Counted from the stretch's first letter, positions 26,262 through 34,494 are shown. The stretch is DNA of 64,000 nucleotides from Coriobacteriales bacterium OH1046 (GCA_004010535.1 RQYE01000001.1:124001-188000); one strand, 5' to 3'. The notes: a model not told the origin generated them from the letters alone. A program made the numbers and translations.

Positions 26262-26906
26262 CTACGACATGGAACGGATGAGGGCGGTGACCTTGCCCAG
26301 GATAAGGGGGTCTCTGGCGTAGATGGGCTCCATCGAGTCGTTCTCGGGCTGGAGGCGGATGCGATCCTTCTCGCGGTAGAAGGTCTTCACCGTTGCGGAA
26401 TCGCCGACCAGGGCCACCACGATCTCGCCGTTATGGGCATCCTGCTGCTCCTTGACGACGATATAGTCGCCATCGAAGATGCCGGCATTGACCATAGAAT
26501 TGCCGCGGACGCGCAGGACGAAGGAACTCGCGTCGCCCACAAGCGAGGTGGGCAGGACGAGGTTCTCCTCGATGTTCTGCTCGGCGAGAACGGGCATGCC
26601 CGCCGCAACCCGGCCGACAAGGGGGAGCGAGATGCTGTTGTTAGCGAGATCTTGGGTTATCGTGCCGAGCTTGGGATCTGAGCCTTGGGGCTTGGTGACA
26701 TCGATCGTACGCGGCTTTTTAGGATCCCTCCTGATGAGGGAGAGCTCTTCGAGGGCCTTGAGATGCATGTGGACCGTGGAAGGGGACTTCAGACCCACGG
26801 CGGACCCTATCTCGCGGACCGAGGGGGGATAGCCGTGCATCTCGGTATACGAGCGGATGTAATCGTAGATAGCAGCCTGGCGTTTGCTGAGCTTTCCGTG
26901 TGCCAT
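26262..26906 (-). CDS. lexA: SOS repressor LexA
   Basis: Transcriptional repressor that self-cleaves when RecA filaments form. The 214 residues have an N-terminal winged helix (KLSKRQAAIYDYIRSYTEMHGYPPSVREIG), the cleavage bond A102-G103 in RVAAGMP, and catalytic Ser137 (GNSMVNAG) and Lys174 (ATVKTF). The start at 26906 follows a strong GAGGAGG site; the track ORF begins 17 codons too early. The intergenic region to the divergent LysM gene carries several SOS boxes, so lexA is autoregulated. Confidence 0.97.
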   Translation of the reverse strand: MAHGKLSKRQAAIYDYIRSYTEMHGYPPSVREIGSAVGLKSPSTVHMHLKALEELSLIRRDPKKPRTIDVTKPQGSDPKLGTITQDLANNSISLPLVGRVAAGMPVLAEQNIEENLVLPTSLVGDASSFVLRVRGNSMVNAGIFDGDYIVVKEQQDAHNGEIVVALVGDSATVKTFYREKDRIRLQPENDSMEPIYARDPLILGKVTALIRSMS

Positions 26907-26959
26907 TGATGACCTCCTCGATCGTTGGGACGATTGTACACCACCTCGAGGAATCACGC

Positions 26960-27038
26960 AAACAAATGTTCTAAATCAGCATTGACACGAACAGGTGTTT
27001 CCCCTACTATACAACACACGTTCGCAAAACATGTGTTC
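26960..27038 (+). promoter_or_regulatory. Divergent lexA / LysM-gene promoter region with clustered LexA boxes
   Basis: Boxes of the GAAC-N4-GTTC class: 26960-26971 (AAACAAATGTTC), 26989-27000 (GAACAGGTGTTT), 27012-27023 (CAACACACGTTC) and 27027-27038 (AAACATGTGTTC); each keeps one perfect half. The plus promoter TTGACA (26982-26987), 17-base spacer, TACTAT (27005-27010) encloses the second box. A minus -10 (TATAGT) overlaps the plus -10, so one LexA cluster could silence both directions. Confidence 0.85.
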
Positions 27039-27107
27039 TGTTTCAGTTTATGTCCGGCGCGTGGCGTATACCTGAATCGAAGAGGCGGCAGATAGGGAGA
27101 GCTGCAT

Positions 27108-27548
27108 ATGGCACACGGCAATAGCATCGCATACCAGGCAAACGGCACGGCAGCCCTCAAGGCGAGGGAATGCGCCTTCGCCGTATACGAGGGGGCGCGC
27201 ATCCGGCAGCGCAGAGCGCGCCCCGAGGCATCCCCGCAGACCCGGCTATCCCTTTTCCAGAAGTTCGAGACGGCTCTCATCATCGGTCTCGTGCTGGCCG
27301 CGCTGGGCCTCGTGCTCCGCCTGGGTTCCCTCAGCGCCGCCGCGCGGTTCCAAAGCCAGCTCGATGCCATGCCGTCCACGTCGATTACCGTCCACAGCGG
27401 GGACTCCCTTTGGGAACTCGCCGAAGCGCATGCACCGGAGGGCATGGGCACGGATTCCGCCATCCGTTGGATCAGGGAGAAAAACGGCCTCGATACCGCG
27501 CTCATCCATGCCGGCCAGGTTCTCGTGGTGCCTGCCAGCCAAGGATAG
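27108..27548 (+). CDS. LysM-domain membrane protein, YneA/DivS-like SOS division inhibitor
   Basis: A 146-residue protein with a basic cytoplasmic N-terminus, one membrane helix (~55-74) and an outer LysM domain (~93-142, ITVHSGDSLWELAEAH...IHAGQVLVVP). Size, topology, divergence from lexA and the LexA box inside its promoter match YneA of Bacillus and DivS of Corynebacterium, which stop septation during DNA damage. The sequences of these inhibitors are weakly conserved, so the assignment rests on layout. nrdR follows, as in corynebacteria. Confidence 0.8.
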   Translation: MAHGNSIAYQANGTAALKARECAFAVYEGARIRQRRARPEASPQTRLSLFQKFETALIIGLVLAALGLVLRLGSLSAAARFQSQLDAMPSTSITVHSGDSLWELAEAHAPEGMGTDSAIRWIREKNGLDTALIHAGQVLVVPASQG

Positions 27549-27590
27549 CAATCGCGCCGAATCCCCTGTATGCAAACTGGTATGCACCTA

Positions 27591-27610
27591 CACCATGTTG
27601 TGTTATGGTG
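27591..27610 (+). promoter_or_regulatory. Inverted repeat upstream of nrdR
   Basis: CACCAT-N8-ATGGTG lies 28 bases before the nrdR start, next to TATACA (a possible -10). It could be an operator; it does not match the usual NrdR-box consensus well. Confidence 0.35.
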
Positions 27611-27637
27611 CTTATACATGTAGACAGAGGGAGGGGT

Positions 27638-28084
27638 ATGCGTTGTCCTAAATGCGGGTGCGAGAATCTCAAGGTGGTCGATTCCCGTCCCTCCGAGAGC
27701 ATCGATGCGATCAGACGGCGCCGCGAATGCGAGGAATGCGGTTTTCGCTTCACCACCTACGAACGCCGCGAGGAGATGCCGCTCGTCGTCATCAAGAAAG
27801 ACGGCCATAGGGAGCCGTTCGATCGCCAGAAGCTCATGCGCGGCTTGCTTGCCGCCACCGTGAAGCGCAACATCCCCGTCACCAAGCTCGACAATCTCAT
27901 CTCCTCGATCGAAGATGAGCTCAGAGACAAGGGCACTACCGAGGTGGGCTCCGGCGATCTTGGCAACAACGTGCTTTTGAAGCTCAAGGATCTCGATCTG
28001 GTCGCCTACATCCGCTTCGCCTCCGTGTACCGTGATTTCAAGGATATCGACGAATTCAGCCGGACGCTGAGGAGCCTCTCATGA
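27638..28084 (+). CDS. nrdR: Transcriptional repressor NrdR
   Basis: Nucleotide-sensing repressor of ribonucleotide reductase genes. The 148 residues have a zinc ribbon with Cys3, Cys6, Cys31 and Cys34 ([10 protein letters not shown]...[10 protein letters not shown]), then an ATP-cone domain ([22 protein letters not shown]...). The ATG at 27638 follows GGGAGGGG; the long upstream extension in the track is spurious. It overlaps dut by four bases (ATGA), pairing deoxynucleotide regulation with dUTP removal. Confidence 0.97.
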   Translation: MRCPKCGCENLKVVDSRPSESIDAIRRRRECEECGFRFTTYERREEMPLVVIKKDGHREPFDRQKLMRGLLAATVKRNIPVTKLDNLISSIEDELRDKGTTEVGSGDLGNNVLLKLKDLDLVAYIRFASVYRDFKDIDEFSRTLRSLS

Positions 28085-28530
28085 CGGAAGATCGTATCAA
28101 GCTCGCCGTCAAGCGCCTCGATCCTTCCGTCGAGCTGCCCTCCTATGCCTATCTCGGCGATGCGGGCCTCGATCTTCGGGCAAACGAGGAGCTTACCCTT
28201 GCGCCGCATGAGCGCAGGCTCATCTCCACAGGCCTTGCCGTTGCGATTCCCGAGGGGTATGCGGGCTTCGTCCAGCCCCGGAGCGGCATGGCCCTGAAAC
28301 GCGGGCTCTCGATGGCCAACACGCCTGGACTCATCGATGCCCACTATCGCGGCGAGCTCAAGGTCGTTGCCGTCAATCTCGATGACGAGAACCCCATCCA
28401 TATCGAGAGGGGAGAGCGCATCGCCCAGCTCGTCATCCAGAAAGTCCCTGCTGTCGAGCTCGTCGAAGTCGAGGAGCTCGATGAAACCGATCGGGGAAGC
28501 GGTGGTTTCGGTTCGAGCGGCGTCGATTAG
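28081..28530 (+). CDS. dut: Deoxyuridine 5'-triphosphate nucleotidohydrolase (dUTPase)
   Basis: Hydrolyses dUTP to dUMP and pyrophosphate. The 149-residue trimeric-type dUTPase has motif 1 GDAGLDLRA, motif 2 PRSGMALK, motif 3 [14 protein letters not shown], motif 4 [10 protein letters not shown] and motif 5 [10 protein letters not shown]. All five motifs are intact. Start overlap with nrdR implies coupled translation. Confidence 0.97.
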   Translation: MTEDRIKLAVKRLDPSVELPSYAYLGDAGLDLRANEELTLAPHERRLISTGLAVAIPEGYAGFVQPRSGMALKRGLSMANTPGLIDAHYRGELKVVAVNLDDENPIHIERGERIAQLVIQKVPAVELVEVEELDETDRGSGGFGSSGVD

Positions 28531-28572
28531 GGTGATCTTCCAGACTCATCTAACTATTTTGTGTAGAGATAT

Positions 28573-28598
28573 ATCGTGCACGATCTATATGCTATACT
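28573..28598 (+). promoter_or_regulatory. trxB promoter with palindromic operator
   Basis: An extended -10 (TGCTATACT, TATACT at 28593-28598) lies 34 bases before the trxB ATG. The -35 zone is occupied by the perfect palindrome ATCGTGCACGAT (28573-28584), placing a likely regulator site over the polymerase contact. Confidence 0.55.
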
Positions 28599-28631
28599 GA
28601 TGGAACATCGATCCCGAAGGGGGAGTCTGCT

Positions 28632-29582
28632 ATGGAAAATCAAGATGTTCTCGATCTCATCATCGTCGGTGGCGGCCCTGCGGGACTGTCTGCGGCCCTC
28701 TATGCTCGGCGCGCCATGCTCTCCACGCGCTTGTTCGAGAAGGAATCGATCGGCGGGCAGATCATCCTGACCTCCGAGATCGATAATTATCCTGGTGTTC
28801 CCCATACCGACGGATATACGCTGAGCGAGCTCATGAGGTCGCAGGCGGAGGAGTTCGGCGCCACGCTCACCCTCGATGATGTCGCATCTATCGAGCACTC
28901 ATCCGAGACGGGCCTCTTCACGCTCACGGCGGGTGCGGGCCGCTTTCTCTCCAAGACCGTTATCGTCTCGGGCGGCGCAACGCCGCGTCTCGCCGGATTC
29001 GAGGGCGAGGGCGCCTTCTCGGGCAGGGGCGTTTCATACTGCGCCACCTGCGATGGCATGTTCTACCGCGGAAAGCGCGTCTTCGTCATCGGCGGCGGCA
29101 ATTCGGCGTGCGAGGAAGCCCTGTTCCTCACGCGTTTCGCCTCACAGGTTACCCTGATCGTGCGCAAGGATCACCTCCGTGCTCAGGCCGTCGTCGCCAA
29201 GGAGCTCGAGGAGAACGAGAAGGTCGATATCCGCTACCTTACGAGCATCGTTTCCGTCGGGGGCGACAAGCTGCTCAAGAGCATCACGTTCCGCGACAAC
29301 GGGACGGGCGAGATCCATACCGAGGAGTTCGACGAGGGCTCGTTCGGCATTTTCGTGTTCGTCGGACGCAATCCCGAGACGGCGCTGGTGGCAGATCTTG
29401 CCGATCTCGACGAGCACGGCTACGCCATCACGAACGAACGCATGGAGACGAGGACGCCGGGGCTCTTCTGCGCGGGGGATATGCGCCGGAAGTCGCTTCG
29501 TCAGATCATCACTGCTGCGGCAGACGGTGCGATCGCGGCGACAAGCGCCGCCGCCTTCCTCGGCCAACCCATTGAGGGCTGA
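28632..29582 (+). CDS. trxB: Thioredoxin reductase
   Basis: NADPH-dependent FAD disulfide reductase that recycles thioredoxin. The 316 residues show the FAD site IIVGGGPAGLSAALYARR, redox cysteines C137-A-T-C140 in SYCATCDG, the NADPH site VIGGGNSACEEALFL, and the final FAD motif LFCAGDMRRKSLRQIITAAADGAIAA. In this clade the family also includes ferredoxin-linked relatives, but CATC favours TrxB. It stands alone with its own promoter; no thioredoxin gene is adjacent. Confidence 0.93.
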   Translation: MENQDVLDLIIVGGGPAGLSAALYARRAMLSTRLFEKESIGGQIILTSEIDNYPGVPHTDGYTLSELMRSQAEEFGATLTLDDVASIEHSSETGLFTLTAGAGRFLSKTVIVSGGATPRLAGFEGEGAFSGRGVSYCATCDGMFYRGKRVFVIGGGNSACEEALFLTRFASQVTLIVRKDHLRAQAVVAKELEENEKVDIRYLTSIVSVGGDKLLKSITFRDNGTGEIHTEEFDEGSFGIFVFVGRNPETALVADLADLDEHGYAITNERMETRTPGLFCAGDMRRKSLRQIITAAADGAIAATSAAAFLGQPIEG

Positions 29583-29844
29583 TTGCCCATCTGCAGATGC
29601 CGTGATATAAGCGCAGTGTATTTTTGAATTTATTTAGAAATCCGAGCCGCCTCGGGATGCGCGACCGCATCGGGGCGGCTCGCTATAGGTAATGCGGGCT
29701 GCGGAACCGGCAGGGTCGATGCGCATGCTTGGATCAAACCATGGGCTTGGTGATCCAGGCGTGCTGCGGCGAGGAGCCAGGTGATCGATGCGACGGGACA
29801 GGAGACGGGATTGCTCAGGGAATGATCGGCGTCGGCATACCGTA

Positions 29845-29871
29845 CGTATAGAGAGGATCCGTCTCTATACG
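29845..29871. repeat. 10-bp-arm inverted repeat
   Basis: CGTATAGAGA and TCTCTATACG flank a 7-base GGATCCG centre. There is no T-run on either side, so an operator or structural hairpin is as likely as a terminator. Confidence 0.5.
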
Positions 29872-30044
29872 AGGTGCGCGGAGACGGTTTGCTTGAAGCG
29901 TCGCGCACCAGGATCGATGAGAGTGCTCCAGCATCTTCAGATTCCCGGATGGATCGCCGCCCTGTCTTTTCAGACTAATCCGTGATAATATATCTTATGT
30001 AAATTAATGATCGCGAAGATTCAAGATCCCTATCGAGGAAACCT

Positions 30045-30168
30045 GCGGTATTCGCGATCCCCGCAGCCAGCTCCCCCGCCGAAGAGTCCCACCAAGCCTT
30101 CTACCTGCGCATGTACGGTTACCGCAGTTCGTCTTCTCTGAGAAAAGCGCGGGGATCGCGAATACCGC
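30045..30168. repeat. 124-bp element bounded by 20-bp perfect inverted repeats
   Basis: The arms 30045-30064 and 30149-30168 are exact reverse complements, separated by 84 bases. There is no ORF inside. It could be a miniature mobile element, an intergenic repeat of this genus, or a long RNA hairpin; one copy in the window cannot decide. Confidence 0.65.
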
Positions 30169-30200
30169 GGAGCCTGAGGGACGGGTTGGCGCAGCCGTAA

Positions 30201-30229
30201 GAGAAAAAGAGGGCGTGCATTGCCCTCTT
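30201..30229 (-). terminator. Intrinsic terminator of the NlpC/P60 gene
   Basis: On the minus strand an 8-bp stem (AAGAGGGC / GCCCTCTT) with a 7-base loop runs into TTTTTCTC, about 45 bases after the stop codon at 30274. Confidence 0.8.
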
Positions 30230-30273
30230 CTCCTTGGAATATATGCTCCGATACGGTAGCGAACCGTTTTCCG

Positions 30274-31458
30274 TCAACCTCCGAAGCCGCCGCCGATGCA
30301 ATCGTAGACCCAGGCGACGCAGACATATTGGCCCGGATAGGGAGCGTGGATCATATACTCCCCTCCGAGATAGATCGCGACGTGGCCGTACGAGCAGAAG
30401 ATGATGTCGCCTGGATTCAAAACCTCCTGGTAGTTCGAGAGGTCGCAGCTCTTCCAATTACCCCGTCCCTGCACCCAGCTCATGAGACCTGAGACCGAGG
30501 TCGCATAGGGCGTGCTGTAGCCGGCCATCTGATACGAGGTTGCCACGAGACCGCAGCAATCATAGCCATCGGCGTCTGGGCCGTAGTTACGACCGCTCCA
30601 CCATGTTTTATAGGGCATGCCGACGAGCTGGTAGGCATTCGAGATCACGTCCGACGAGGCGACGATGGAATTGCCCGAATCTCCGCTCGGAGCGTCCGCC
30701 TCGTCTGAGCCGCTCGAGCTCGCGGATTCATCTGGATAACCTGAATCGGTTGCGCCTCCCCCTCCGGCATCGAGGGCATCGACGACCGTGGAGAGCCCGG
30801 AGCTTTGCGGAGCAGTGGCCTGCTCCGCTTGCCTGCGCGCCTCCTCCTCGGCTTGGCGGGCGAGCTCTGCCTGGATCTCGGCGTCGAGCTGGTCGTAGTA
30901 AGCTTGCGCCTCGGCAAGCTTAGCATCGTATTCCTGCAGCTCGGCCTCTATCTCGGTGATCTGCCCCTCCTGCTCCTTCTGGGTCGCCTCGAGCTCGGCC
31001 TTCTGCTCTTCGAGCTGTTTCTCGAGTTGCTGGATCTCATCGATGGCGCGGGCATCGGATTCCGACACCTTGTCTATGTAGTAGATCACGTTGACGATAT
31101 CCTCGAAATCGCGCGCGCCTAAGAGCAGGTCGAGGATGGTGCCCGACCCGCTCTTATACGAGCTTTTCATGCGTTTTCCCAGGACAATGCGGCGCTCGGT
31201 AAGCTCAGCCTGCGTTTTCTCGATGGACGCATTGGTCTCATCGATCCTGTTGCGCGTCGCCTCGAGCGCGCCTTCCGCCTCCATGAGATTGGACTGGATG
31301 GCACCCATCTCCTGCCCGATCTCCTCGAGACGTGCGCGCGCTGCGTCGAGGTCGGCTTGGGTAGGTGCAGCGTACGAGGGCGTGCTCAATGCGAGCAAGC
31401 TCGTGAGCACGAGAAGAAGGACGCAGGCCGAGGAGTGGATTCTGTTTCTGATCAGCAC
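30274..31458 (-). CDS. Secreted coiled-coil NlpC/P60 peptidoglycan hydrolase (first of two)
   Basis: A 394-residue exported protein: signal peptide (SACVLLLVLTSLLALSTPSYA), a long coiled coil (~30-215), a Ser/Gly/Asp-rich spacer, and an NlpC/P60 domain at the C-terminus (~275-394). Catalytic Cys301 lies in YDCCGLVA (CC instead of the common CS) and the His in YGHVAIYLGG. The layout resembles RipA/PcsB-type division hydrolases, which cleave stem-peptide bonds. The GTG at 31458 is chosen because AAGGAG lies eight bases upstream; GTG 31476 precedes that site. It is 21 bases downstream of a paralogue. Confidence 0.9.
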   Translation of the reverse strand: MLIRNRIHSSACVLLLVLTSLLALSTPSYAAPTQADLDAARARLEEIGQEMGAIQSNLMEAEGALEATRNRIDETNASIEKTQAELTERRIVLGKRMKSSYKSGSGTILDLLLGARDFEDIVNVIYYIDKVSESDARAIDEIQQLEKQLEEQKAELEATQKEQEGQITEIEAELQEYDAKLAEAQAYYDQLDAEIQAELARQAEEEARRQAEQATAPQSSGLSTVVDALDAGGGGATDSGYPDESASSSGSDEADAPSGDSGNSIVASSDVISNAYQLVGMPYKTWWSGRNYGPDADGYDCCGLVATSYQMAGYSTPYATSVSGLMSWVQGRGNWKSCDLSNYQEVLNPGDIIFCSYGHVAIYLGGEYMIHAPYPGQYVCVAWVYDCIGGGFGG

Positions 31459-31479
31459 GGCTCGAACTCCTTGCACATA

Positions 31480-32640
31480 CTAGAAGGGGCGTACGAAAGG
31501 ACCGCCGCCGTAGAAGGCGTAGACTTCGGCGACACAGACAACCATACCCGGCCTCGGCGCATGGATCATCATGCCGCCGCCGATGTAGATGCCCACGTGC
31601 TCGAACTCGGAACGCGTGAAGACGAGATCGCCCGGAACGAGCTGGTCGAGGCTCGTCTTCCAAAGACCCGCGTTGATGATCGCAAGGCCGAGGGGCTCTG
31701 CTCCCCTCCTCCACGTGCCATCGCCATAGCAGTAGCTGACGAGGCCCGAGCAGTCGAAGCCGCCCGTCGCCGTGTTATAGCCACCCCATACGTAGGGCCA
31801 GCCGAGACATGAATAGGCGGACGCGACCCCACTGCCGGGATACGGTCCGTCAGAACCGGTGTTGGGATTATCCGTGACTTCCGAGCCGCCCGGATCGGTG
31901 GAGCCTGCGTTGTTGCCCGCACCCGCGTCGCCACCCGAAGAGCCGCCATCCGAGGAGCCTGCGCCCGAAGCGCTCCCGCCGGCGGCCTCGATGACGGCTG
32001 CTGCGGCATTTTGGCGTGCGGCCTCCTCCTCGGCTTGGCGGGCGAGCTCTGCCTGGATCTCGGAGTCGAGCTGGTTGTAGTATTCCTGGGCCTCCGCGAC
32101 GAGCGCCTCGAACTCCCCTACCCTCTCCTCGACCTCGGCTACGCGCTGCTCCTGGGTCGCCTTCTGGGCCTCGAGCTCGCCCATCTGCTCTTGGAGCTGC
32201 CGCTCGAGCTCGTTGATGCGGTCTATGGTCGCGGCGTCCTGCTCGTTGACCTTATCCATGTAGTAGATGCGATTCGCGAAATCCTCGATGCTGGTCGAGC
32301 TGAAGAGCACGTCGAGGAAGTTGACGGGGCCGGTCTTATAGCCGCTCCTCATATGGCGACCGAGCAGGGCGCGCGCATCGGCGAGCTCGGCTTGGGTATC
32401 CTCGATCTGGCCTTGGGTGGCCTCGATGTCGTTGTCGGTGCGGACAAGGTCGGCCTCGGCCTCATCGAGCTCTGATTGGAATGCGATGAGCTGGGTCCCG
32501 AGCTCGTCGACGCGGGCCTGCGCTGCTTCGAGATCGGCCTGCGACGGCACCGCATCGGCCGTTGCCGGCATGAGAGCCACGCCCGTTGCCGCAAGCAGCG
32601 CAGCGAGCACCACCGAAGCGATCGATCTCCTCAACACCAT
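31480..32640 (-). CDS. Secreted coiled-coil NlpC/P60 peptidoglycan hydrolase (second of two)
   Basis: A 386-residue paralogue of the next gene, with the same order: signal peptide (to about ATADA), PSQADLEAAQARVDELG coiled coil, Gly/Ser spacer and NlpC/P60 domain. Here the catalytic motif is the canonical FDCSGLVSYCY (Cys297) with EFEHVGIYIGGG supplying the His. Tandem duplication is evident from the shared domains and similar coiled-coil text. ATG 32640 follows AAAGGA. Both genes probably share a promoter in the 110 bases downstream of apt. Confidence 0.92.
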   Translation of the reverse strand: MVLRRSIASVVLAALLAATGVALMPATADAVPSQADLEAAQARVDELGTQLIAFQSELDEAEADLVRTDNDIEATQGQIEDTQAELADARALLGRHMRSGYKTGPVNFLDVLFSSTSIEDFANRIYYMDKVNEQDAATIDRINELERQLQEQMGELEAQKATQEQRVAEVEERVGEFEALVAEAQEYYNQLDSEIQAELARQAEEEAARQNAAAAVIEAAGGSASGAGSSDGGSSGGDAGAGNNAGSTDPGGSEVTDNPNTGSDGPYPGSGVASAYSCLGWPYVWGGYNTATGGFDCSGLVSYCYGDGTWRRGAEPLGLAIINAGLWKTSLDQLVPGDLVFTRSEFEHVGIYIGGGMMIHAPRPGMVVCVAEVYAFYGGGPFVRPF

Positions 32641-32750
32641 GACGTGTTCCTTTCGACGTTCGAATAATTATTTTAACCGCGATTCTGGGCGAATCCCGAA
32701 CGTCCACACTATGGCCACGTGTATGGCCGTAGCGTGTAGCCGCAACAACG

Positions 32751-33293
32751 CTATTGTACCGGTACGAGCGTGAAGATCTCCTGATTTCCAAAATCTTTCG
32801 CTATGGCCTCGCGCGGGTTCAGGAATGCGAGCTCGAGGATGAACGAGAAGCCCACGACCTCGGCCCCGCTCTTCCGGGCGAGCCGGGCGGCCGCGACGGC
32901 CGTGCCGCCCGTGGCGATGAGATCGTCGACGATGAGGACCCTATCGTTCCCGTCGAGGGCATCCCTATGGATTTGGAGCTCGTCCGTGCCGTATTCGAGC
33001 GAATATGACTCGGTGTAGACCTCGCGCGGCAATTTGCCCGGCTTACGTGCGGGAACGAAGCCGGCGCCGAGCCTGTAGGCGACAGGAGGGCCTATGAGGA
33101 AGCCGCGCGCCTCGGCACCGACGACCTTGGTGATGCCTCGGGTGGAGAAGTGATCGGCGATGGCATCGACGAGCGCCCTGAAAGCGGACGGATCTTGGAA
33201 GAGCGGCGTGACATCTTTGAAGACGACCCCGGGCTCGGGATAGTCGGGGATGCTGATGACGATGCTCTCGAAATCGAAGTCGGAGTCGGACAC
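32751..33293 (-). CDS. apt: Adenine phosphoribosyltransferase
   Basis: Salvages adenine to AMP using PRPP. The 180 residues contain FKDVTPLFQDPSAF, VVGAEARGFLIGPPVAYRLGAGFVPARKPGKLP and the PRPP-binding loop VLIVDDLIATGGT (~119-131), all family hallmarks. It lies 34 bases downstream of the MerR regulator on the same strand. Confidence 0.96.
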   Translation of the reverse strand: MSDSDFDFESIVISIPDYPEPGVVFKDVTPLFQDPSAFRALVDAIADHFSTRGITKVVGAEARGFLIGPPVAYRLGAGFVPARKPGKLPREVYTESYSLEYGTDELQIHRDALDGNDRVLIVDDLIATGGTAVAAARLARKSGAEVVGFSFILELAFLNPREAIAKDFGNQEIFTLVPVQ

Positions 33294-33327
33294 GGAGCTT
33301 CCTTTCCATGGATGACGACATGCAGGG

Positions 33328-34056
33328 CTAGTTCGAGGAGCGCGTGCTGCGGACGAGCCGCTTGATAAGGGATGAGCGGAGCGAGTTGGTCAGCGCGAGC
33401 ATGCGGTCGAAGGCCTTGTCGGCGCGCTCGCGCGCCTCTTCGGAACGCTCCATCTCCACGCCGCCGGCTTTTGCCGTGTAGACGACGAGCGCCTGCTCGA
33501 ACATGGCGGACTCGCGGTTGGCGGCCATGACGTACTGGCGGAGGTTCTTCGGACCGATACCGAAGGTGCGCAGCTCATCGCAGATGCGGATGAGCGCGAG
33601 GTCGCGCCCCTCGACGAGATCGCGGCCCTGCGGGGACTTCTTGAACCGGATAAGGCCCGCCTCCTCGAGGGAGCGCACGAAGCTGACCGTGGTGCCGCAG
33701 ATCTCGGGCATGCGATCGATGGGATGGAGCTTCTCGATCATCTCCCGGGAATCGATGGCGGCGACCACCTCGGCATCGTCGGAGGACGCGACCTTCCTGC
33801 CGGGCTCCCGCTCCTGGCGCTCGAGCTGCTCCTTGATGACCGCAAGAGGATAGAAGCGGTGCTTCTGCATATAGAGGATGGATTCGAGGCGCGCGACGTC
33901 TTTGGGCGAGTACTTCCGGTAGCCGCCTGTGGAGCGCAGCGGGTGCAGGAGCCCTTCGTCCTCGAGATAGCGCACCTTGGAAACCGTGAGGTCGGGATAG
34001 GCGGGCTGGAGCTTCTGAACGAGCTTGCCGATGGTGAGGTACTCGAAGTCGGACAT
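33328..34056 (-). CDS. MerR-family regulator (FtsR-like)
   Basis: A 242-residue regulator with an N-terminal MerR winged helix (LTIGKLVQKLQPAYPDLTVSKVRYLEDEGLLHPLRSTGGYRKYSPKDVARLESILYMQK). A second, unusual region (~105-165, MPEICGTTVSFVRSLEEAGLIRFKKSPQGRDLVEGRDLALIRICDEL) looks like another winged-helix-type module, followed by a helical tail. Location directly after an FHA-domain gene is the conserved layout of actinobacterial garA/odhI with Rv1828/FtsR, the latter an activator of ftsZ in Corynebacterium. The target here is unknown. Confidence 0.85.
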   Translation of the reverse strand: MSDFEYLTIGKLVQKLQPAYPDLTVSKVRYLEDEGLLHPLRSTGGYRKYSPKDVARLESILYMQKHRFYPLAVIKEQLERQEREPGRKVASSDDAEVVAAIDSREMIEKLHPIDRMPEICGTTVSFVRSLEEAGLIRFKKSPQGRDLVEGRDLALIRICDELRTFGIGPKNLRQYVMAANRESAMFEQALVVYTAKAGGVEMERSEEARERADKAFDRMLALTNSLRSSLIKRLVRSTRSSN

Positions 34057-34062
34057 GATCGT

Positions 34063-34494
34063 CTAGCTCTCCGTTTGAGGGGCGCGCTGGCGCCTGTTGG
34101 TGTGGAAGACCATTCTGAACGTGCCGATCTGGATGGTCGAGCCATCCTTGAGATCGGCCTCGGAGACGATGGCGCCATCGACCCAGGTGCCGTTCAGGGA
34201 TGAGAGGTCCTCGATCGTGGCATGTCCCCGCTCCATATCGGAAAGATCCATGCGGGCATGGTGCCGCGATACGGTCATGTCGTTCAGGAACACGCTGTTG
34301 GAGGGATCGCGGCCGAGTGTGATGACATCCGAATCCAAATCGAAGGAATCGCCCAGATGCGGGCCTTTCACGATGGTGAGCGTGGGATAGGTGGGCTTGG
34401 GAGTGCCCATCAGGTCGGGAACGGTGGCATCCGCAGAGGGCATGCGGAAGATCTCGGTCTTATCGTTCGGGGTGGTGCTGTTTGAAGGCTGCAT
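34063..34494 (-). CDS. FHA-domain protein, GarA/OdhI-like
   Basis: A 143-residue protein with a short tail and a C-terminal FHA domain (~38-131) that binds phosphothreonine. Conserved residues are G61-R62, S76-R77-H78-H79 and N101-G102. The N-terminus carries DKTEIFR, resembling the ETTSVFR motif whose Thr is phosphorylated by Ser/Thr kinases in GarA/OdhI, so Thr13 is a candidate switch. In mycobacteria and corynebacteria the protein controls 2-oxoglutarate metabolism; no kinase or target gene is in this window. It is six bases upstream of the MerR gene. Confidence 0.85.
   Translation of the reverse strand: MQPSNSTTPNDKTEIFRMPSADATVPDLMGTPKPTYPTLTIVKGPHLGDSFDLDSDVITLGRDPSNSVFLNDMTVSRHHARMDLSDMERGHATIEDLSSLNGTWVDGAIVSEADLKDGSTIQIGTFRMVFHTNRRQRAPQTES

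Larger units (their letters stand above)
29583..30273. other. Non-coding region with several inverted repeats
   Basis: 690 bases with no convincing gene. It contains a GC-rich hairpin (about 29646-29684), a perfect 10-bp-arm inverted repeat (29845-29871), an AT-rich stretch around 29980-30010, a 124-bp block bounded by 20-bp perfect inverted repeats (30045-30168) and the terminator of the NlpC gene. A minus ORF of 92 codons (29630-29908) is not recognisable and runs through the first hairpin. Confidence 0.7.
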
